Assembly (NCBI RefSeq): GCF_000004825.1
Contig: NW_008805065.1
Coordinates: 1,426,001 to 1,490,000, forward strand
Source: Heterostelium album PN500
Taxonomy: Eukaryota; Evosea; Eumycetozoa; Acytosteliales; Acytosteliaceae
Length of the DNA stretch: 64,000 bases
Direction of reading: 5' to 3'
Positions 1 through 13,200 of the stretch are shown here, piece by piece (position 1 is the first letter of the stretch; every line of letters begins with the position of its first letter). The notes below the pieces were generated by a model. The model was given only the letters and a program-made list of their open reading frames with translations. It did not search any database and was not told where the DNA came from. The position numbers were made by a program, and so were the translations under genes.

Positions 1-3000
1 GCTAGCATCACTAAAATAGTGATGCCTATCCAATATAATTTCCAAAACCTATTTTGGATTGCCATTTTTTTTTAGTTTATTTTCTTTACAAAAAAAAAAA
101 AATAAGAATCAATCCTATTAGGAAGTGAGAGGGTGTTGTGGTTGATGTTGGTTGGTTGGTCTGGTTGATCGTATAATTTAATATTCGATCAAATTAATTT
201 AGTTCAACCAGTAAAACCTAGGAAATATTAAAATTAGAAAAAAAAAAGAAAAAGAAAAAGGAAATGTTAATTATATTATTAGATTAATATATTCAAATGA
301 TATTACTTTTTTGATTGGATTTTCTTGAATTTACAAAAAAATTGGAAATATTAGAAAAATCGGAATAAAGAATAATAATCAACAAAAAAATATTATAAAT
401 TATTTATGTTAGCTTAGATTTGTATAATATGTTATCTAAATATTTTATTTGTTGATGAAACTATAGTTGTTGTTGTTATTTGATTTTGGTTGTTTGATTA
501 ATATTCTTATTGTTGGTTGGTAACAAAACAAAAAAATATATTTTAATTAAAAATGAATTTTAATTAATTTAATTAGTTGTTGTTGTCAGTGGAACCATTG
601 AATAGTACTTGAATTTCAACCAATAGAGGATCACTCACTCTGAAGTGTTATGATCATATGATAACCAAACAAACATTTTCAACATGTAATTTTGTGTGGA
701 CAATATAATCTTAACTATGAACTTTTTACTATACTAACAATAGCAAACTAAATCAAACCAAACCAAACCAAAACAAACCCAAACAGAAAATAATTAAAAA
801 CAATTAGGAGGTAAACATATTTTGGTATCCACAGATAGTAAGGTTCACAAACAAAAAAAATGATGATGATTTGGTATAATCAAACTTCGTAGTAACAACT
901 ATAAAAATTAAATTAGGCTCTCTCAATTGTTGTTTTTTTAATATGAATACTGATTATTCATATGAAATCATTGGGTGAATTGATCAATTTCATATGAATA
1001 CTGATTATTCATATGAAATCATTGTGTGAATATGAATACTGATTATTCATATGAAATCATTGGGTGAATTGATCAATTTCATTTGAACAAACATATAAAC
1101 AAACCATTTCATTCAAACAACAACACAAAATTAAATGTAGCTCCACTACCCACATCTTCTTCATTTAAATACATCAAGCAACACACACGCACACACACAT
1201 TCCAACAAACATCAAATATCGTATGATTGCTATCACATAAAGCTTTGAAATTATAAGAGAGAGATAAGTTTGAGTTTGTGGGTGTGTAAGCGATGTTGTT
1301 AGTTTCTCTACCCCCACACATTTTATATAAAGACACACTTATATATATTTACACACACTTATTGCAATGCAACGGGGTTTCCAATTACATATTTTATTTT
1401 GTATATGGTTTAAAATATTGTAGTGGATCAATATTATGTATAAATCTTCATCAACTCTCTTTGTGCCCCGTAACAAATAAATAAAATAAAATACAAAAAC
1501 AAAAATAAAACTTAACTTTACAAACCTTAAAAGATTTTCATTCATATGCTTACAATTTTATTTCTTTTTATCATTACATTGAATTCTTCTTGCATTTATG
1601 ATTTCACTTAACTTCACTTTCATTACATTCACTATTATTATTGCTTCATTTCACACAACACCACAAACCATCACCCACCACATTCATTTTTGAACATGAA
1701 CTTATGAGTAATGTAATGAATGCGTATGACTTATGAATTGAAATGAACAAGAATGAATATTCATTCATTCATTCATTCATTTTGCTCTTATCATAAATGG
1801 TTTACATTGATTGTTTGTTTTGAATAACAATAATAATATGATTCCAAAGGAAAATAGATAAATAGATAAATAATTATAAAAATGTTAATTCGATGTTTGT
1901 AAAATTCTGAAAGTTTATAACCTTTGATAATCCTACAAAATTGGGGTGCTTGTGGTGTTTTTGCAAAAAATAAATTGGTGCGTATTGTGAGGTGAGAATG
2001 TTCTAGCAATGGAATGATTGAGGTGTGTTTAATTTCTTAATAAAATGTGATTTGTTGCTATTTTTTTTTTATATCTTTATTTTAATACATACTTTCGAAT
2101 TTTTAGTATAGATATATAATCAATTTTACAACAATCAACAAGATTGAGTGCACTGAGTGAGAGTTCCTACCAATAACCAAAAATAAGAGCAAAAAAGCAC
2201 CACTTACAATATCCTCATTGATCAAGTATAATATAGTATAGTATATTATGTATTCTTTCCGAAATTAAAATAAATAAAAAATGAGGTATGTTAAACAAAA
2301 GATAAGATAAGATAAGATATTAAACAATAGCTGCTACCTACTACTAATACTACTATTACTTTGTGTTGTTTAAAACTTAACCATCAATTGATGCATCATC
2401 ATCATCATCAATAATGACAATAACCACAGTATTCATTGTTAACAAACTATCAATGATTCTTTAACAATCAGAAAGCTAGCTTGCGGTGTGCTTATCTGAT
2501 TCTATAGAATCGATAGATTTAGTCATCATTATTGTGTTTACAAAAGTATTAAAAGTAGTAGTAGTAGCGGGTATTAATAATAATAATAGAGTAGATTTGA
2601 TCTTTGCTTATTTTACTAATGATTTACTCTTGTCTATAATAAATTTAAAAGCGGGAATGATTATAAACAACATGTTGAACTCTCAAGGCTTAACTACTTG
2701 TCAGATGATAACAGCGGTATGTAATTTTCATCTATTACTTTTTTTTTTTTTTTTCAATAGAATCTGAATATTTTAAATCAAATCAAAAACAAACAATCAA
2801 CCAAACAACCATACACCATTACATACTAATATTATTGTAAATTATAATAATTTATTACTTAATACAATAATTCCATTGTATTTTAAGAAACCCTCTTTTC
2901 ACAAAAACCGACTGTTTAGTTGGTGCACCTTACACATGTGGGGAGCAAGTTCAACCTTATATATTTGATTACAAAAAATATACAACATAAAATGATGTGG

Positions 3001-3209
3001 TGTTCGTTTTTTCTTTTTTTTTCTTTTTTTTCTTTTTTTTTTTTTGGACATATTAAATTTTTAATATATTGATTGTTGGAATTGTTTTTAGTCGCTCACA
3101 CACACACGTTCATTTGGATTCAATATTATTATTATTATTATCTTTATCATTTTATTGGTGAGATTGTTAAATTAATAATATTTATATTTATTATTATTAT
3201 GTTACAGAT
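1..3209. other. Non-coding 5' region
   Basis: No supportable gene is seen. The stretch is AT-rich with A and T homopolymers, a short CA microsatellite near 1185-1200, an ATTC/ATTG repeat near 1755-1780 and a three-copy hairpin repeat at 941-1088 (listed separately). An open frame at 2486-2767 lacks an ATG start and shows no recognisable protein. It ends beside an intron-like GTATGT...CAATAG segment at about 2720-2760, which could belong to an untranslated leader of the downstream gene. Confidence 0.6.
941..1088. repeat. Three-copy hairpin-forming repeat
   Basis: A core with perfect 9-bp inverted arms, ATATGAATA and TATTCATAT, around a 5-nt loop occurs three times, starting near 941, 992 and 1030. 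Each core is followed by GAAATCATTG and a GTGAAT block. The first and third copies also carry a TGATCAATTTCAT segment, giving unequal spacing of about 51 and 38 bp. It looks like a local tandem duplication; no function is visible. Confidence 0.7.
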
Positions 3210-6200
3210 ATGATGGATTGGAATGAACATAATGGTGGTAGTGGTGCTAATACCACTACTACTACTACCAATCTTGGAAACAGTAATAATAATAATAATA
3301 ATAACAATAACAATGGTAGAAGAAAGAAAAAGAATAAAAAGATTAGAAACAATGCGATTATCACTGATAATGATGTGGATAGTTATGATGACGATGACGA
3401 TGATAGTTATGAATATGATAATGATAACAAGAGTGGTGGTAACGATAGTAGTAATAATAGTAGTACCAACAGTAGTATTGATCTAAATAATAACAACAGT
3501 AATGTAAATTTAAGAAAATCATCAGCAAACAATAGCAATAATATACATCCAACTAGATATCAAAAATTGGGTGAAGTAGATTCTTCATTGTTGTACGATA
3601 GTGATAATGAAGATGATTACAGTCGTGGACGTAATAGCAGTAGTGGTAGAACCAATAATCCGTTTAGACAACAGACAAAGCGACAGTCGTCCAAGTACAA
3701 CAGTAACGGCTATGGCGTCAGTCACAACTTGGAAACGATCAGTGGATTCTTTATCTATATCTATCACACTCTCAGATACACAATAGTCGCAGATTTACAA
3801 GTGGCAATCAGATATGTTCATAAAAACTCAAAGAAGAACCTAAAGAGTATATTAATGGGTTTATTAACTGTATTCCTTGTAGTAATGTTTATAAGGTAAA
3901 AAAAGAAGAAGAAGAAGAAGAAGATAACAACAATAACAAAACAAACATACACTAAATTATTCTAATTTTATTTTATTTTATTTATTATTTATTATTTTCT
4001 AGTTTTTTACAAAATTTAATTCAAGCATCACCTATTGTATTTTTAAAGTTATCAGAGGATCAAGCAGGTGAATGGGATCTGTTGATTACGGGTGATCCTT
4101 CACTTGGTTCAGCGGTGGCCAATAACAACACTCTGAGTGGTACAGCAGCCGATGGTGTGCATACCACCTCTTCGAAAAGATCAGCATCATTTAATATAGC
4201 TGCCGATTCTTCATCGTTTGATTCCGATTCTTCTTCGTCTAAAATACCACATCCCAATTTGGATCATATAATTGAATCTCCTCTACTGATACATCATTTA
4301 AACAACAACAACAACAATAATAATAATTTACAAGCAAACTCAAGTGGAGTCAATCCTTTGAGTATGCTTAGTGGTGTTTCCGGTTTATTCTTAAACTCTA
4401 CGGTTCTGACGAAAAAGTTGGCCACTGCCAGTATGGTACATGGAGTTGCGCCACGTTGGTTGTCTTTGGCATCGGTGATGACAAAATCCACCAATATATC
4501 GGCGTCACTTATTATGCTGGTGATGAATTCGACACTGGAGAAGGATATGGGACTGGGTCGTGGATGGGATCACCCACCTCTCAAAGACAACCAGGCACAC
4601 ATCTCAAGCTCCTATCTACGTAGAATCGGGGTGGAACCAAACAAGAATCAATCGGTTAATCTACACGTTGATTTTGTCGATGTTTTGCAGCGACTTGGCT
4701 CCGACTCGATTCCTTCGCTCGACCAAGTGATGGCAATGGTTTCCAACTATCTGGGAATTCCCATTCCCGGACGACTCGATATCACTTTTGAAATGATTTT
4801 GCTCAAGATGCGATACCCCAATATCGTTCAGGAATTGAAAGATGTTCTAGGCGATGGAATCAGCTCCGATGGTAACTTCCTCTATCCACCACTGATCATC
4901 CAAAACTTTTACAATGATTTCCGACAGGAACTGGTCATCGATCAGACACTGGTTGTGATGGACGGTATCGATTCACCAGGTGGTAAATATCCATCTAGTT
5001 TAGGAAATGTCGCTGTACTAGAGAGTTCCTATATTGACAAAGTTGTAAAGTCGAAACTTCAATCGATGAACTCGAAATTCTTTGGTAACATTTCCACCAT
5101 CGAAACACTACTCAAAGCAATCATCCCGCTATACAATCCTAAACTGAATGTAACCGATATACTTACTCAAATCGATAGTTTCCGTTATACATTTGGTAAT
5201 TTTACAAATAATTTTAATTTAAATGTAAGTTGAACCAATATCTATTTTTTTTTTTGAATCCTTCCATCTTTATTAATTATAAATTATTTCTTAAAGGAAT
5301 ATTCAATGGCATCGATTGTAATGTTGGAAAATAGAGTTAAAATCTATACTTCTGAAGATCCAAAGAACTCATTGATTGCTTTTACCAATCAAGTAGCTAT
5401 GCATATTGGATATAGTTATCCTGCTTTGTTCACTACACCTTTGGCTGCAGCACTTGGTGTTTTCCAATATACGAGATTGTCTTTGGATCAGGTATTCAAT
5501 TGTGTTGCTGCGGTGCTGTTGGTTCTAGGTGCACTTATGATCTACAGTTTGCTGCTGAGTGACGTCGAGGGTAAAACCTTTGAGTATGGTATGCTTCGTG
5601 CACAGGGAATGCGTCACTACGCTCTGATCATCCTGCTGTTGACACAGGCACTCTACTTTAGTGTACCGGGCATTGCTTTTGGTTTGTTCTTTGGTTGGGT
5701 ATGCTTTGCTATTGTTGCACACTTTGTCTATCAGTTTGTTATGCTCCCAGTGGATCTGACATTCTACACAATCGCCATTCTCTCGGGTGGACTCATGGGT
5801 TTGTGTCTGCCGATACTCGCCAATATCGCACCGATTCAGCGTGCTCTCAGTCGTACGCTGCGTGACGCTCTCGACGTCTACCACCAAGTAAAGAATGAGA
5901 CAATGGTGAAGATCATGAAGTTGGAGGAGATTGGATTCGATCCACTCCAGACAGCACTCTCAATCTTGGCAGTGGTCGTTGGTTTCACAGTGTACTACTT
6001 GATTCCACTGTCGTTCACATTCATGAACTACTCGCTGTTCTTTGCCATCCTAACCGGTATTCTTTTGGGTATGTTGTTTGGATTGGCAATGTTGGCACAG
6101 GCTGTCCAATCGCATTTGGAAAAGCTAATCTGTTTCCTAATGATTTGGGGACCGGACCGTCGTACACTCTACAATCTCGTGCGAAAGAACCTTGCCTCTC

Positions 6201-7645
6201 ACTCGGGAAGAAACGCAAAGACCGCCACAATGTTCACCATTTGTTTGACTTTTATCATTTTCACTGGCTGTGTATTCCGTCTCCAAGGTTACAATATTCA
6301 GGAACTTGTAAAGCTTGGCGTCGGTTCCGACATTGATGTGGTAACGACCAACACCAAATTCCCATTGCCCGAAACAGATCTACGTGGTTTCCTAGACAAT
6401 GAAATTTTCAACAACTCGGCAACCACCGCCGTTGAATCGTATTCATTCGTAACACTTCCACTGGATCATGTCATGAATATACGTTCAACCTACATGAACA
6501 CGCTCGCCGGTTATCCATGGACCTATGTTAAAGTCTATGGAATCGATGAAAACTATCTGGCGTCGACCTATATAAACTTTTTAGACGTAACCCAAACCAA
6601 TCAAAGACTATCGTTCTCAACTGTACCCGGAAGTAAGAAGCTGGATGTCGTTAAAAGTCTCTATACAAATCAACATAAAGATGTTATCGACGACGACAAG
6701 AATGGCAAGATAATTGCACCACCCAATGCAGTGTCATACGATCCCAATACTATTGTATTTAATCGACCGACCAATATGTACATCTACGAGAACTACACAG
6801 ACATGATTCTGTCCGATGCTTTCAAATTGGCAGTTGGTGCGACACCCAACACCCCATTCAATCTAAAAGTATACTTCAAACCTGGTTCTACCGGTCCACA
6901 GGAATCACTGAATCTCCTAGCCAAGCCACAATCGATGGTTTCGATGTTCCCCTCCTTCCTCTTCTCGTCGTACTCTGCGACATCTTCGCGTTCGCCAGTG
7001 TTGATCAACATGAATCAATTCATGGAGACGATGAACTTGATCTACGGAATGACCAGTGATCCCACTGTCCTACTCCCAGAGGTCCCTCCCAAGTCAAAGC
7101 TACTGATCCGTCTGAAATCAGGCACCTCTCAGAGCGCCAGAGAATACGTAGTAAACAGCTGCAAGAACTTTATTAAATCCGATTCTATCAATGTCATCGA
7201 TACTGCCTTCCTGTTGGACTCGACCGACACTGCCATCACACTGTTGAACATCTTTTTCTACACTGTCTCGGCTACATCGATCATTCTTTGTTTCTTTATG
7301 TTGTGGGTGTCATTCGCTTCGAACATCCACGAAAACTCTTGGGAGTTTGGTGTGTTGCGTGCCATTGGACTCACCACCAATCAAGTGATTCGTATCTACA
7401 TCTACGAAGCACTGGTACTCATCTTTTCATCGGTTATTCTCGGACTGATCATCGGTCTCGGAGTAGCAGTCACCCTAACGCTTCAACTCAATCTCTTTAC
7501 TCAACTGCCTTTCTCATTCCAATTCCCATTCGGTTTATTCTTTGGTGTTTTCGGTGCATCCATTGTCATGGCAGTTCTCGTATCAAGACAAGCATCAAAA
7601 GAATATTCATCAAAACAAATTGCATCAGTATTAAAAGGCAAATAA
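3210..7645 (+). CDS. Large FtsX/ABC-permease-like membrane protein
   Basis: Three exons join in frame: 3210-3895, 4003-5224 and 5297-7645, giving about 1418 residues. The first 200 residues are low-complexity (Asn, Ser and Asp runs, Lys-rich patch). A membrane segment spans the first intron (about 212-235), followed by a large, presumably extracytosolic region. Exon 3 holds two clusters of hydrophobic segments. Each carries an FtsX-family signature: EYGMLRAQG near residue 730 and EFGVLRAIG near 1319. This is the layout of MacB/LolCDE-type ABC permeases, with two FtsX-like halves. No ATPase domain is encoded, so any energy-coupling partner would lie elsewhere. Family assignment is from motifs and topology; the substrate is unknown. 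Antisense and alternate frames inside it are shadows. Confidence 0.85.
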
Positions 7646-8243
7646 ATTAAATCAAAAAAACAATAAATTATTATTATCATCATATTTAAATCATTTAAAT
7701 CTTAATTAATTAACATTAATAACGGTGAAGCTTATCACAAAAATAATTTTACCTTTTTGGATTTTTTTGTTTTTTTTTTTAAAAAAAATATCAAAAATAT
7801 TATTTTTTTTAATAATAATCAAAAATTTACCTTTTTAAAAAAAAATTGAATTAGTTTGAAAAGATAGAAAGATAGATAAAATATTAAATATATATTAATA
7901 ATTAAACATCAATAGAAATAATATATAATTGGATATAATTAAAAAATAGTAGATTTTAGATCAAAAATAATTGATTTATTTATAGCTTTATAATTTTAAA
8001 TAGTTAAATCAATCAATCAATAAATAAATATACAACAGATATATAGAAAGATAGATAGATAAAGAGAATACAAAAGAGAATAAAACAAGTAGAAACAAGA
8101 AAAAAAAAGAAAGGAAAAGTAAAGTAAAGTTTGCTTTGAAAAAAAACTTTATCTTTTTTTTTAAAAGTGTAGTATAGTGTAGTGGGGTTGGAGTTGAATA
8201 GACTATAGATTAGACTATAGTGAATAGAGTAAAAGATAACAAG
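7646..8243. other. Intergenic, AT-rich
   Basis: About 600 bp of A/T-rich DNA between two plus-strand genes, with T and A runs and GATA-rich tracts near 7860-8060. An in-frame GTG lies at 8220, but the first ATG of the next gene is at 8244. No other feature is seen. Confidence 0.6.
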
Positions 8244-9504
8244 ATGAGTGGTATTAATGGAAATGGAAATATAGGTGACGATAAATCAAATAATAACAAT
8301 GCAGTCAATAATCTGGTTATTGGTTTGAATAAATCGTTTCAAACACTAAATATAGAAAATGTCAATAATAATAGCAATGGTCTTTCATTGTCACCACATA
8401 GAAACAACAATACGACTGCAGCGTTAGACCCATCGATAGGTGCACCACAAATAGCAACGACAGCCAGCTCGACAACCTCTTCCTTCAAAATGGTTGTACC
8501 CAATAAATCACAAAGACCTAGAGCACTCTCTCCATTAAGTAAAGAGAAACAGGTTTGTAACAAAACATAATTATAATTATAGTTATTACATTTCAAGTAA
8601 TATGAATGTCAATCAAAAACTGACACACAAACCACCACTTTTTTTTTTTTTTTCATTTTGATCTTAAATCTTAAAAGAGAGTATCTTTTTCACCTTTGGT
8701 TGTAGAAATCAATGAAAATAACCATGTAAATAATAGTAATAATAATGAACAAAATGATAATATAGATACCGATAATAATAATAATAGTAATAATAATAAT
8801 AATAATAGTATAGAAAATAATTTTAATAATAATAATAATAATAATCAACTCAATTCACAAAACATAAATATTTTCATTAATAGTTTGAATCACCATGTTT
8901 CTTCCAATGATAGTAAAATGACGTTTAATAAGCTAAGTGGAAGTTCATCTGGTATGATATTATTTATTATTTTTAAATGAAAAAGTAGATTATTATAAGC
9001 AATTAATTAACGATCGATTGATATTTTAGAAATATTTCAATTCGATGAAGAATATGAAGAAGATATGGAGAGTAAAAATTTGCCTGTAATTACAGAGGTG
9101 GAGATGGCTGATGACGACGACGACGAACAACCTCCCAACTATATGTCAGTGGAAGGTGGAAACAGATCGAGAAGCAATGGTATAATGCAGGAACTCAAAC
9201 TTGGTACATCACTACCAATGGAAATCCCATCGAAACTTGCACAGAGTCTACAAAAGAATTCTGTGGCAATGGATTTCTCATATAACGATAATGAAAAGAA
9301 GGTAAGAGTGAATCTAACAATCAATCATAACCATTTATCATTTCGAATTTGTTGTGACTAACAAATTTTTATAAATTGTAATCTCTCTAGAAATATGTTA
9401 CACCAAGACAAAGTTGGGTTGATACACTCAATAGTAAAGATGAAGTTTCCATGTCATTTGCAGTGCCTTTATCATTGAGTAGGAAATCAAAGTCATTTAT
9501 TTAG
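8244..9504 (+). CDS. Unknown protein with RVSF motif (possible PP1 regulator)
   Basis: Four exons join in frame: 8244-8552, 8678-8951, 9030-9301 and 9391-9504, giving about 322 residues. Most of the protein is low-complexity, with Asn runs at about 120-160. Three short conserved-looking blocks stand out: [15 protein letters not shown] across the first intron, an acidic block [14 protein letters not shown] near 195-208, and a C-terminal block [16 protein letters not shown] fits the [RK]VxF docking motif of protein phosphatase 1 partners and lies next to SP sites. A PP1 regulatory or kinase-substrate role is inference only. The ATG at 8244 is chosen because the upstream in-frame codon is GTG. 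I do not recognise a family. Confidence 0.75.
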
Positions 9505-10206
9505 AGACATAACAACACAACTATTAGTGATTTTACAAAATGAATAGGAGAGATTCTAAAATTTGATTTACATGAAGGAATTCAATGGACTGGAATGTAT
9601 ACTTTTATTTTTTATTTCTATAGAAAACAAAAAAACAAAAACAATCAACCACCAACAACAACAACAACAACAAAACGATCAAATAATTCATAAATTATTT
9701 CTATTTAAATAAGTTTTTTTTCATATATATATATTTTGTAATTACAAAAAAAAAAAACTAAAAAAAAAACTAAAAAAAAACTAAAATAAATATTATTATT
9801 ATTATAACAAAACTAAATGTTTTTTTTTTTTGATGATCAGATATAAGTTGTAACCAAAAGTTAATTTATAACAATTGGATTGAATTTTATAACTAGTAAA
9901 AAAAACAAAAAAATTGAACAACAAAATAATTTTAATTCAAAATATTTAAAAAAAATTTTTCTCTTGGGGTTGTTTTTTTATTTATTAATTGATTAGTATT
10001 GTAACAAATTTAAATAAAGATATTGCCTTGTTCCAATCTAATTTAATCATTCATATGAATCAATAAATTATTTAAAAAAATTGAAGTTTTTGTTTTTTAT
10101 TTTTATTTTTATTTTTCTAAATTGCACATCAAAAGTTCAAAACTAAATAAAAACATCAAACAATCATATTACACACTCACACACTCATCCTATCATATAT
10201 TATATA
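9505..10206. other. Intergenic, AT-rich
   Basis: About 700 bp between two plus-strand genes, almost entirely A/T with homopolymer runs and CAA repeats near 9650-9670. It probably holds the 3' untranslated region of the upstream gene and the promoter of the MED24-like gene. No coding or RNA signal was found. Confidence 0.6.
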
Positions 10207-13200
10207 ATGGTAATTGATTCAATGTTATCTACAACCACAAATAATAGTAGTAGTAGTAGTAGTAACAACAGTAATAATAGTAGTAGCAATGAAAATGGTA
10301 ATAGTTATATAAATCATATACATTCGGTAACTGTAGAATCATGGAGAACACGTGAATCACCTGTTAAATGGTCAAAGAAACTATTGGACTTTTTTAAAGT
10401 TAGCAATAATAATAATAATAATATAGGTAGTGGTGGTGGTCGTGGTGGTGGTGATCAGTCGATGAGTTATGGTAGAATTATATGTGGTATGTATATCATT
10501 ATAGTTGTAGCTTGTACAAGCGAATGAATAGCTTGCTTTTTTTTTTTGTACGAATTAACATGTTAATCTTTCATTGTTTTTTTAAAGATCTTCTTTTGAA
10601 ACAGATGATGGTTGGACCTTCACCAAGTCCACTGTTAGTGTCCTATCTGAGGTATGCTTTGGCGATGCAGATGATCAATTACACCGATTTCTTCAACTCG
10701 ATGACTGAGCTATCCACCAACACTCTGATATCGAAGAAGCCAAAGCAGTTCAATACTATACTATCGGTACTGGTCGATGTAGTCAAGATTCTCGAACTTA
10801 AAGCTACTTCCGAACGGTATATACATTTGGAGAAAACACACAGTCAATCTTCCCACATCGTGCAAGAGTCCATTGGTCAACATCTAGGTGTTAATGGTAC
10901 AGCAACAACAACAACAACAACAACAACAGGCGAGAAGAAATCGACAAAGAAGAAGGATTTGGTTGCCAATGGTGTTGTTATGCTTAATGGTAAGCATGGT
11001 CATCAGAATGGCAAATCGATTGCCTCTTACGATATGTTATTGGATGGTAGCTCCAAGAGAAAGAGAAACAACAATAATAATATTAGCGGTGATAACGATA
11101 GTAATAATGATATTGACGAAGATAATGATATCATCACCAACAATAATGATGATGATGAAGATGATAACAATAATAATGATAATGATATCAAGATGGATGG
11201 CGACCAGTTAACAACAACAACAACAACAACAACAAGTTCATCACCTACAATGATGGATGAAGACCTACAATATCTAAAGAAGAGAAAGAATCAATTGAAT
11301 ACTTTTCAAACTATATATGATACTAATAGTAGTGATAGTACAGAGGCAGCGACAACAACAACAACTACAACTACAACCACAACAACCAGTAAACCAAAAT
11401 CAACAACATCAGGAGCAGCAGCAACAACAACAACAACATTAGATACCAATAGAGATATAGTTTCGAAATCATCTTATATTATGCAATTGACATCGATTGT
11501 AAAGCTAGTTGTATTACTTTTGCAATCGGTTGTCTCTGCTTTAGATGAAGAGATGAAAGAGGGTGGAGAACAGCAACAGCAACAACAACAAACACAGAAA
11601 TCCAAACAGTTAAATGATAATGCATTAGAGTGTATGGAGATACTTTCTAATATGATCGGTAACAATAAGTTGGCTTCTTTCCTGTTGGACTCGAAACAAG
11701 AGGTTCCCGTTGTATTTAGCGAGCTTACAACTTGGCTAGAGAATTTAAAGAATAAACTAGGTGCACCAATAGATGAAAATGCAATGGTAGTTGACGACAA
11801 CAACAACAACAATAACAACAACACTTCACTAAAGAGATTAATTCAACAACGATATTCAATGTTATTGACAACTTTACACGACACACTATTCATACCATTC
11901 CTACCGATAAACGAGTCACAAGCACTAATACAACCTAATAACAATAACAACAATAATAACAATAATAACAATAATAATAATCAGAATGAACAGAATAATA
12001 ATAATAACGGTATTAATTATAATATTAATCAGTTGTCAACGACAGTCGGTGAAATCGATATTAATCAATCGCTATCGTTACAACTACTGTTTGAGGAGGA
12101 GATCACAGGATGTGTATTGAATAACTCTGTTCTCGACAATCTCTTCAAATTCGATTGGATTAGATCGGTGCGATCCATTCATGCTACCAACTACCTCTTT
12201 GAACTACTCCGTATTGCATTCCAACGACTTACAACCTGCGATCCAATGACCAACGAATATAGAAAAGTAAAGATGTTCATACTCGTTAAAATACCTTTAT
12301 TCTATAGTAAATTACTATCTTTAAATAACAGCAGCAATAATAATAATCAAAATAGTAATAATATCAGTATAGAAGATGCACTACTTCAAATTACACAAAT
12401 AACTTCACTCTATGATATGCTATCATATAATGAGAATATTCCACTTTGTCTATTGCAGACTCTTATCAAACAAAATCTAGTTAGCATCACTGTTTCCAAA
12501 GAGAAACTACCGATATTCAATAGCAACGGCGAATTGGATCAATTGGAACTTGAACTACAACAAGCCAACGCTCAAAAAACAGTTGATGATATTAGTATGG
12601 ATTTTCATATTCAATCTTTATCTGTAAGTGTTTATATATATATATAGATATGTTTATTTATTATTCATTTTATAACTTATTTATTAATATTAATAATCAA
12701 TTTAGGATATTGGATTGGTAAGAGAATCTTTGTTTTCATTGAATGAAAACTCTGAGATTTATGACATTCAAACGCTCATGTCGGTGTTGCGTACACACTT
12801 GATTGCACCATTCGATTTCCAAGAGAATCTGATGGCTTTGCTATTTGAGAGAATGGATACTCTGGCCGATCCGTTGGAGAACAAAAAGGTACTGTCTCAT
12901 CTATTCTCGATACTCTCTGACCCCCTGATTCTCGAAACCATCGATGTTCATGGTTATTCACTAAAGCTAATGATTCATCTCATACGATATTGCGATGCCA
13001 TCGGTACTATCACCAACAACGAACACGGTGGTATATTCATTCACTCTTATTTTGCACTACCATTTAGTATTCTATCAACTTTGATTATACTTTATAATGT
13101 AAATTATCAAAAACAACAACTTTTTTATTCATATAATGAAGAAACTAACCTTTTTTTTTTTATTTAATAACTTTTTTAGTTAAAAGGAAATAAATATAAT

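Noticed and set aside
2486-2767. 93-codon open frame before the FtsX-like gene
   Set aside because: It starts at a non-ATG codon and reads into a T run and an intron-like segment; no recognisable protein.
11474-11824. Antisense poly-Leu open frame in MED24
   Set aside because: It is the complement of Gln and Asn codon runs in the real gene.
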